A stretch of DNA of 64,000 bases from Coleophoma eucalyptorum (Eukaryota > Ascomycota > Leotiomycetes > Helotiales > Dermateaceae): assembly GCA_026120035.1 (NCBI GenBank), contig JALRME010000013.1, positions 186,001 to 250,000 on the forward strand, read 5' to 3'. Made by a program: the position numbers and the translations under genes. This document shows positions 57,056 to 64,000 of this stretch, piece by piece (within the stretch, counting starts at the first letter, position 1; every line of letters starts with the position of its first letter). Below the pieces are notes generated by a model. The model saw only the letters and a program-made list of their open reading frames with translations, did not search any database and was not told where the DNA came from.

Positions 57056-58382
57056 ATGTCGACGCCTATGGATATTGAGGGAGAGCCTGACGCGACGCAA
57101 GACGTAGTAATGGAGGGCGTGTCAGCTGTGAAGGAGGAAGAGGAACAGCCAGCTGCAGTTGTAGGGAAGGAAGAAGGGAAGGAAGAAGAGACTCCTAAGC
57201 AGACCTACAAGTCTTTTAAGTATGGCTTCCAACTCGCAATATGCTTCACCATCAGTATTTCTTTGATGATCTGCAGATACGAAAATCAATTAACAGCATT
57301 GCTAATACATCCTTCGCAGAAAGAAATATAGAAAGATGAGAGCCAAGTTCGACGAAGCGATGCGCCAGAGTAACGAGTACTATGTAGATGAGCAAAAGGC
57401 TTCGGATACAGCGAAGAGGCTGGCGCAAGAGAATGACCGATTACTTGATCTCCTCCTAGATGTCAATAGCTCAGCCCAGATCCCACCACACCACCGATTC
57501 GACATAACCCTTGATACGCCTTCATTGTCTGCTGTTCCGGGATTGGAGCCGGAGAACGAAGTGCTCAAGAGCATTGACCGAAGCACTGCAGCTGGGGAAG
57601 CGATCTATAAGGAGATACAGGAGATGCTGGAAGAGAAAGTTTCAGAGAAAGAGGCATCAAAACTCCCATCTGAATATAATTCGAGATCACTTGCCAGTAT
57701 GCTAAAAGCGACACCACACCACTCTCTCGGCAGCCCACTGGTCTCTCCCGAACTATTAACTACGCTTGAGACGACAGAAGAAGGACACCCTGCACCGATA
57801 TCATATCTCACACTCGATCTGGCCGATGAATACCTGTATGAAATTGACACTGCACTCTTCAAAACCGCAATACCACCTCCCAAAAGCGACAAAGAGCCAT
57901 ACCTCGACCTCGCCATGCGCAATCCCCACAGTGTATACAACTGGCTCCGACGACACGAACCCAAGATCTTCCTGCAAGACGGCGAAGGAAGCGAGAAGTC
58001 GCTCGGAAAGCCAGGCGCATTGCGAGGCGCAGGGAAACGGGCTAGTATCCCCGCACCAAGCAAGCCAGACGCACTCGAATTTGTTGAGGAGGATGGCATC
58101 GGATACGATGCCACGCTGGCGGGTACATCGACTGGCAAGGGCACGTACGGCAAGCGGAAGAGGGAAGAAGACGAGGGATACATGCCGAAGAAGCGGAATA
58201 GTATCGATGATCCGAAACCAAAGAAGCCGAGGCAAAGTCGGAAGAGGAAGAGTGAAATGGGTGGTGAAGCCGGAACTCCTGCGTCAAGTGGCAGGAAAAG
58301 CAAGAAAGACAAGGAGGTAATTCCAGCTTCTTCACCTCCGCCGCCGTCGATTGCTGATTCAACTCTTATGAGTGAATCTTGA
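57056..58382 (+). CDS. iec3: INO80 complex subunit Iec3-like protein
   Basis: Iec3 is a subunit of the INO80 nucleosome remodeller in fission yeast and filamentous fungi. Exons 57056-57219 and 57320-58382 (intron 100 nt, GTATGG...GCAG) join to 408 aa. The first 45 residues are acidic ('VSAVKEEEEQPAAVVGKEEG'). The conserved block crosses the intron: 'QTYKSFKKKYRKMRAKFDEA', 'SDTAKRLAQENDRLLDLLLD'. A second domain, about residues 175-260, is 'LDLADEYLYEIDTAL' and 'LAMRNPHSVYNWLRRHEPKI'. The C-terminal 150 residues are basic and disordered with nuclear-localisation-like 'KKPRQSRKRK'. The splice is confirmed by the Lys-rich 'FKKKYRKMR' junction. The name is from recalled similarity to Iec3; without the family match I would call it a coiled-coil nuclear protein. 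Confidence 0.78.
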
Positions 58383-58919
58383 AACAAATCTTAAGGTGGC
58401 TTTATGTTGGTACTGTAAAGTTAGGCACACGGAAGGGATCAAAAGACGGGTGAAAGGTGGTGAACTAGTATTATCCATAATATAGCTGGGTTTCAGTTGC
58501 CCAGGACGGCAAGATAGTAAAGGAATCACGTCTGTACAATACCAATGCAAGATTGAGACTGGAATGAGCACCCAGGCAACACACAAAATATTCGAGTTGG
58601 TTTGAATGGTTGCATTTACAGACAAAAGATGCGTAAAACTAATACGATCCTTCCAACAACCCGGCTATGTGTGGATGTGTAATCTATATACAGGATAGAT
58701 GCACGCAATACAATGAGCAGATATTACGAATTCGCTCCTTGCTCAACGTCTGGCCCAACTGCCTCTCCTTCCCATAGTGACTTAGTTTAGGCTAAAGCAG
58801 ACCTGCAAAACCTCCCAATCCAAAAAAAAGTACAATTCCACAGGCGGGCGCGTGATCTTGAATCTTGTTTCTTTCTCGCTTCCGAATCTTTTCTATTATC
58901 TAGACGCATTGAATGGCAT
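58383..58919. other. Convergent intergenic region
   Basis: 537 bp of 3'-UTR-like sequence between iec3 and idp. Nothing further is visible. Confidence 0.5.
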
Positions 58920-60427
58920 CTATAGCTTCGATTGCAAAAGCTGCTTCATTCTTCTCTCTACAGCATTCAGGTACTCGGTGGTCGTAACATAATCCTCACG
59001 GGCAGTCTTGCCGCACGCAAGAGCCAGATCCTTCGTCATGATGCCGTCAACGTCAACGGTATCGATACAAGCCTTCTCAAGGGACTCAGCGAACGCAACA
59101 ACATCTGGTGTGCCATCCATGGTTCCACGCTGGATCAATCCACGAGTCCAGGCGAAGATGGAAGCGATGGGGTTGGTCGATGTCTCGTTACCCTTTTGGT
59201 GCTCGCGGTAGTGGCGTGTCACGGTGCCGTGGGCAGCCTCAGATTCGAAAGTCTTTCCATCAGGGGTGGCTAGTACGGAGGTCATGAGACCCAAGGAGCC
59301 GAAGCCTTGTGCGACGATGTCGGATTGAACATCTCCGTCGTAGTCTTTTCTTCTAGTTAGCTTACTGGGAAGAAGAGTTTGAAGCAAGCTACTTACTCTT
59401 CAAAGCCATGATATATCCTCCTCCGCTCTTCATCATCTGTGCAACCATGTCGTCGATCAGTCTGTGCTCGTACCAGATCTTCTTGGCCTCAAATTCCTTC
59501 TTGTAGGTAGTCTCGTAAATCTCTTGGAAGATGTCCTTGAAGCGGCCATCGTACTTCTTCAAAATGGTGTTCTTGGTGCTCATGTACAGAGGCAAGGACT
59601 TGTTGATTGCGAGCTTGAAACTGGCATGTGCGAAACCAGAGATGGACTCGTCAGTGTTGTATTGAGTCTGGGCAACTCCACCACCGCTCTTGAAGTCGTA
59701 GACTTGGATCTCCTCTGGCTTGCCTCCCTCAGGTGTGAAGACCATAGAGAGCTTTCCTGGTTGCTTGATCACTAAGTCCTTGGCTCGGTATTGGTCGCCA
59801 AAGGCGTGTCGGCCAATAATGATGGGCTTCTTCCAGCCAGGCACCAGACGAGGAATTCTTGGAATGACAATGGGCTCGCGGAAAACGGTACCGCCGAGGA
59901 TATTTCGGATAGTGCCATTGGGAGAGAGCCACACTGTGCATCGAACAATTAGCTTTGTCCCTCATTCTTGCTCGTGCATGGCCGCCATGCGCATGCAAAA
60001 TCAATTTAAGGTACTTACTTTGCTTAAGGTTAAATTCCTTCACTCGCGCCTCGTCGGGGGTAATAGTAGCGCACTTCACACCAACAGAGTGCTTAAGAAT
60101 GGCCTCAGCAGCATCAACGGTGACCTGGTCATTGGTCTCATCACGGTATGGCAGGCCGAGATCGTAGTACTTGAGATCGATGTCAAGGTATGGGTGAATG
60201 AACTTGTCCTTGATATCCTTCCAGATAATGCGCGTCATCTCATCACCATCCAGCTCCACCACAGGGTTCTTGACCTTGATCTTAGTGAAACCCGACGCCA
60301 TGTTGCGCGATTGTGTGAATGCCGTGCCAAAAACTGCACTGCTGGGAATGGGGATTGCTGATCGGGTGGTTGCGCGAAGTGGTCGAGCAAATGCACTGCG
60401 GCAGAGGGTTGTTCGAGCTACGTTCAT
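58920..60427 (-). CDS. idpA: NADP-dependent isocitrate dehydrogenase with mitochondrial leader and PTS1
   Basis: Oxidises isocitrate to 2-oxoglutarate and makes NADPH. Exons on the minus strand are 60427-60019, 59933-59397 and 59344-58920 (introns 85 and 52 nt), 456 aa. Residues 1-42 are Arg/Ala/Ser-rich without acids ('[20 protein letters not shown]'), a mitochondrial presequence. Met43, in good ACATGGC context, starts the conserved core '[20 protein letters not shown]'. Active-site blocks are present: '[15 protein letters not shown]', '[20 protein letters not shown]', and '[20 protein letters not shown]' holding the metal-binding Asp residues, plus '[13 protein letters not shown]' for NADP. 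The protein ends 'LLQSKL', so the C-terminal SKL is a canonical peroxisomal signal. One gene may therefore serve mitochondria, cytosol and peroxisomes by alternative starts, as reported for the Aspergillus idpA gene. Acceptors are CAG and AAG. Confidence 0.95.
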
Positions 60428-61886
60428 CTTGAGGGAAGGAAGGGAGGAAAAGTAGGCGGGGCGGAATAGAAAAAGATGCGAGGTTCTGCAGGAAGACGAT
60501 AGCCGCGGGATATGGCGGTTTAATGTGGCGGGGACAACCGACTAAGTCGTGGGAGTTCCTTTGGTAAAACTAGCTTGAAGAGTATTAGAGGCTGCAATAT
60601 GCATGTATTATAAAGGTGCTCAGCTCGACAGAAGGAAGCTATTCCCACCGGTGCACTCGCTCACTTGAGCTCTTGAAGCAGACAGCTTCAGCAGAAGCAC
60701 AGTCATCCCCGTCAATTGGGCCGGGAACAGCAACGGCGCACACCAGGCCATTTAGCCAGAAAGGCTCGGAACAAGGAAATCACTCACCGGATGGGCAATG
60801 GCAAGCAAAGAAGGAGAGCGGTACACGGCATGCAGAAGGGAAGGGAGAAGTCAAGAGTTGTTGTACTGGGCATTTATTTTCTGAATCACAGCTTCCCCGC
60901 TCTTCGGAGGTCACTTGGTCCAGGCACAAGGCTCACGGCTCGCGAGTCTCCATAATGCGAGCGTCTTCCTCCCAGCGTCGGCCTGTATCGGCCTTTTTTA
61001 TGGGCCGCAGCTGTCATAGCTTCATCGTCCAACTCTTTCCCGTAGGCGAACAGCGACGCGCTGCACTTCTGGCCGTCGAGGATGGAAGCATGACTGGCAA
61101 GCTTTGCTGATGGGGAGACCATGGGGAGGATACTGCAATTCACCCACCCAGCGCATTCCCTTTGCATCGAGGCTCTTGCTGCATGCAGCCAATCACGTGC
61201 GCCATAGAGTTCGTCGGCTGCAGGTCCTCGTGCAATGCAGTGCAGTGCAGTGCAGGGTATCTGTTTGCTTTTCCCCCCGTTATGCAAGGTGAAAAATGGC
61301 TGCTGTCTGTTGTGGGAATCAGTGTGCGTATATTAAATATTTCAGGCTTTCTCGGAAGCCTGTGTGACTCCGCACGCCTTGCCTACCAACCCGTACCATT
61401 TCTATATGTAAAATCGTCTACCACAGCGCCTTGCTAAACCGATACTAATACATGCCATGCCGTCTCTCATAGCCCTCACCCAAGCAAGTGGCTGACCGAA
61501 ATGGAAAACAATGAGCCAATGGCCACATTGAACGTAGCCCTACGCATTGTAGGGCAGGGTTAAAATACTCAACTGTCGCGAAGAAAACTATGGAAAGTGT
61601 GATGCTAAACAACCGTGACTCCTGCTATTCCCTTGTTCCTACTGGGAAGAAGGTGGACATATGAAAAGGGTTGTGAGAACCGAAGTCCAAAAGAGTCCGG
61701 AAAATAACAAATTAAGTGGCACGAGTCTCTGCTGTTATGCCGTGCCAGAAGATGGTGTTCGCCCCAAAAGCTAGAAGTTAATCATTCATTGCGTCGATAA
61801 TTATCGTTTTCATGCTCGACCCACATCCATCTCGAGGGTTATCGGCCGTGGCAAAGAAAGATAGAAGAAAGAAAGTAATGATTCGC
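60428..61886. other. Intergenic region (idp promoter and ZF 3' side)
   Basis: 1.5 kb. It contains the idp promoter and leader in its first few hundred bases. Near 61236-61256 TGCAG pentamers repeat. Open frames around 60616-61287 carry no motif. Confidence 0.45.
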
Positions 61887-63087
61887 TTAGTATCGTCCAT
61901 CATACTCAGTCCATCCACTCCCGATATCCTGGTTGATGTTTGGATACGCCGCTGGTCTGCAGACTGGACACTCAATCGAGTTTCCGTTATAGTCCTGGCT
62001 GTATTGGGTATTTTGACAAGCCTGACAACTCTCTGTATATCCGAAGTACCTCTGGTTCGAATTTGAAATAGAGGAATTAGTATTTTGAGAAGCTCCGTAT
62101 TGAGCGTTGTTACTATAGGTTTGTGGGGTTCTCCCAGTGGACAGTTGACGAGAAGCAACCCGATCTGGCTCACACGGGAGGCTGCAACTCCCGCAAACAA
62201 AAAGCTCTTTGCTAATTGCAACCTTCTTGAGGCATTTCGGGCATCGCCACCAATTTGGGTCAATCTGTCTCTCCTCCAGCCATTTCAACCTCGCCTCCTC
62301 GTCCCTGAAGCGCTTTCCAGGTAAGTCTTCCTTGTGAAAATCTCGGAGGTGGTCTCTGTAGTGATCTTTGCGATGAAAAGGTTCTTTGGCTCTTTGGCAC
62401 TTTTTGTAGCCACAAAAGAACTTTTCCCGTTCGCTCGATGCCGCATGGTAGTGGATATAATGTCTATCGAGGTCGGCGGGCCGAGTGAAGGTGGTTTGCT
62501 TCCCGCCACAGCCACCTGGAAATTGACAAACATAGCCTTTTGAGTTTCTGAACAATGATTAACAGGAAATCCCTACAGAGAGGTCCTACTTACTTTACAG
62601 TATCGAGATAAACTATCATGGGGGTTTCGGCATTGGGTCGAAACTCTGGCAGCAACGCCAAATGAGACACCTTTCTGTCTAACACTACGACTTTGTATAG
62701 CTCTCCATATCGAGTGATTGGCGTCCAACCGAGAGACCTGGGGGTTGACCTGCTTGTCTGGATTTGCTCTTCGTAGATTGTTTCGCTGCCATAACTATAT
62801 CGAGACGTATCCAAGCCTGGACCTTGTAAATACTGGGTAGGGCTGAGATACTCGGGGTACTGAACATTGGCATCTCCGCTATAACTTGTATTTGCCGTGG
62901 ATACTGACTGTCCAGTTGCAGTATATTGTTGAGAGTTGTTGCTAGAGCTGCTATATGCAGAGGTTCCTCGTCCCGTGGATGAGCTTCCATAGGTCCTAAG
63001 TGTCCTGCTCATATCTGGTTCCGGCGCCGCGGGGAGAGACCAGGTATACTGCGGAGCAAACCTCTGCGGGCGTTGCCCAGCGTCCAT
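61887..63087 (-). CDS. C2H2 zinc-finger protein, probable DNA/RNA binding
   Basis: Two exons on the minus strand, 63087-62594 and 62547-61887 (intron 46 nt, GTAAGT...TTCAG), encode 384 aa. The N-terminal 165 residues are Ser/Thr/Tyr-rich and disordered ('MDAGQRPQRFAPQYTWSLPA'). Two C2H2 fingers follow: 'YVCQFPGGCGGKQTTFTRPA' with 'DLDRHYIHYH', and 'FFCGYKKCQRAKEPFHRKDH' with 'YRDHLRDFH'. Later Cys pairs ('RCPKCLKK', 'FVCGSC', 'SCQACQ', 'ECPVC') could hold further zinc. The spacing, with longer-than-usual linkers between Cys pairs, resembles a fungal-specific class seen in many hypothetical proteins. I cannot give a target. The intron joins the disordered part to the first finger in phase. A zinc-finger regulator is the best call; the specific function is unknown. 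Confidence 0.8.
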
Positions 63088-64000
63088 AGAAACGTGGTAT
63101 ACACCGCGTGAAGAGGTGAAGGCTGCGTCTGTAAACCTGACCTTAGGTCTTGTCTTGTCAAAGCAAGGGCGAATCTCTTACAAATTTCAGATTAGATGGA
63201 GTTAGGTGGGTGAGATGAAGACGGAATATGATATACTTGAGTTGAGTGAGAATCTTTGTCTAAGTATCAAACACAGGGTTTAGAGCGGGACCCAAGGAAT
63301 AAATGTGCATCTTTCTACGAGAACACAGGGCAGCACACAGGATGACAAGTGCAATTTGAAACGTAGGATGGAAAAAGTCTATACGATATAGTGCATGCAA
63401 TAAAATAGGGCGGTCTCCAGCTTTGATCAAGTGGGAGGATAACCAAGTATGGTGCGTCCACGTAGCAATATCGAATCCCAATAGAAGCCATGCGGCGACT
63501 TGCCAGCCCTATTTGAATGGGGCTATGTATGGCAGTGTGCAAAGGGATCAGAGACGGATCAGATTCGAAGCTCATTTCTGATTCGACTTGTAAGAGAAGT
63601 TTGACTAATCTGGTACACCGAGAACACTAGCTCAACATTACGGCGGGAAGTGGGTTTGGATGGTTCGAATGGAACAAAGGAAGAAGTTCAGAAAGCGCCA
63701 TGCCATATGCTGCAGGGGATGGTTTGCAAGGGCCGTTCGAGTTTCTGCCCACAAGACTGGAGAAAGGCAGCAAGGGTAGCTTCGTTGCCAGGCATATAGC
63801 AGCCTTAGCAAGGCGGGCCGTACTGGTGCGTGGTTGTTGTGGGTTGCCAGATGGACAGGCAGACAGAAAGGCAGACTTTCCTGCATACTGGTGACACATT
63901 CAACCACTCGCCCACTATCAACGAGGCTCGGTGAGCTTTCGAAGATGGCTGCTGGCCCAAGCTTTAACGGCCGGGACTGGAAAGGCAAGAAAGGCAATCG
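63088..64000. other. Right-edge intergenic region
   Basis: 0.9 kb upstream of the zinc-finger gene to the window end. It should hold that gene's promoter. Short open frames are motif-free; I support no gene here. Confidence 0.45.

Overview
This window is ordinary nuclear chromosome from a filamentous ascomycete (Pezizomycotina). The signs are short spliceosomal introns (mostly 46-101 nt, GT-AG, often with a CTAAC-type branch site), intergenic gaps of 0.5-3 kb, lineage-typical families (HET domain, Mpe1, Iec3, AtfA-type bZIP, fungal AP-3 mu) and about 50% GC. The protein flavour suggests Leotiomycetes, but that is a guess. There are no tRNA or rRNA genes, CRISPR arrays or intact transposons that I can support. 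I rebuilt 24 genes by joining exons at splice sites; exon coordinates are in each entry.

Left part (1-12.9 kb): the 3' end of the replication licensing factor Cdt1 (cut by the window edge), the coactivator Mbf1, a DUF1365 membrane protein, the AP-3 mu adaptin back to back with a small DMAC1-like mitochondrial protein, an unknown six-helix membrane protein, the exosome cap protein Rrp4, an assembly gap beside an 8-bp satellite, and a zinc alcohol dehydrogenase.

Middle (14.5-38.3 kb): a HAPSTR1/DUF4588-like protein divergent from the ISWI remodeller, a CCCH zinc-finger protein with a GC-AG intron, a decayed BTB-like relic, a GST-like protein, a short orphan protein in a gene desert, the 3'-end processing factor Mpe1, a small Cys-rich unknown, a Yippee-family protein, and an ornithine decarboxylase antizyme whose two reading frames are joined by a programmed +1 frameshift at CCC-TGA.

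Right part (38.3-64 kb): the stress bZIP factor AtfA, a Barentsz/CASC3 exon-junction protein, an NBR1-type selective autophagy receptor (PB1, four ZZ fingers, FW domain, C-terminal LIR-like motif), a HET-domain allorecognition-type protein, the nucleolar Nop13, the INO80 subunit Iec3, an NADP-isocitrate dehydrogenase that carries both a mitochondrial leader and a C-terminal SKL, and a C2H2 zinc-finger protein.

The genes are not an operon or a metabolic cluster. Several act in chromatin (ISWI, Iec3, Cdt1) and RNA processing (Rrp4, Mpe1, Btz, Nop13), but this looks like chance housekeeping linkage. I found no convincing new multi-gene system. The most rewarding items are the antizyme frameshift, the multi-compartment IDH, the fungal NBR1 with a phase-neutral intron inside a zinc finger, and the BTB relic.
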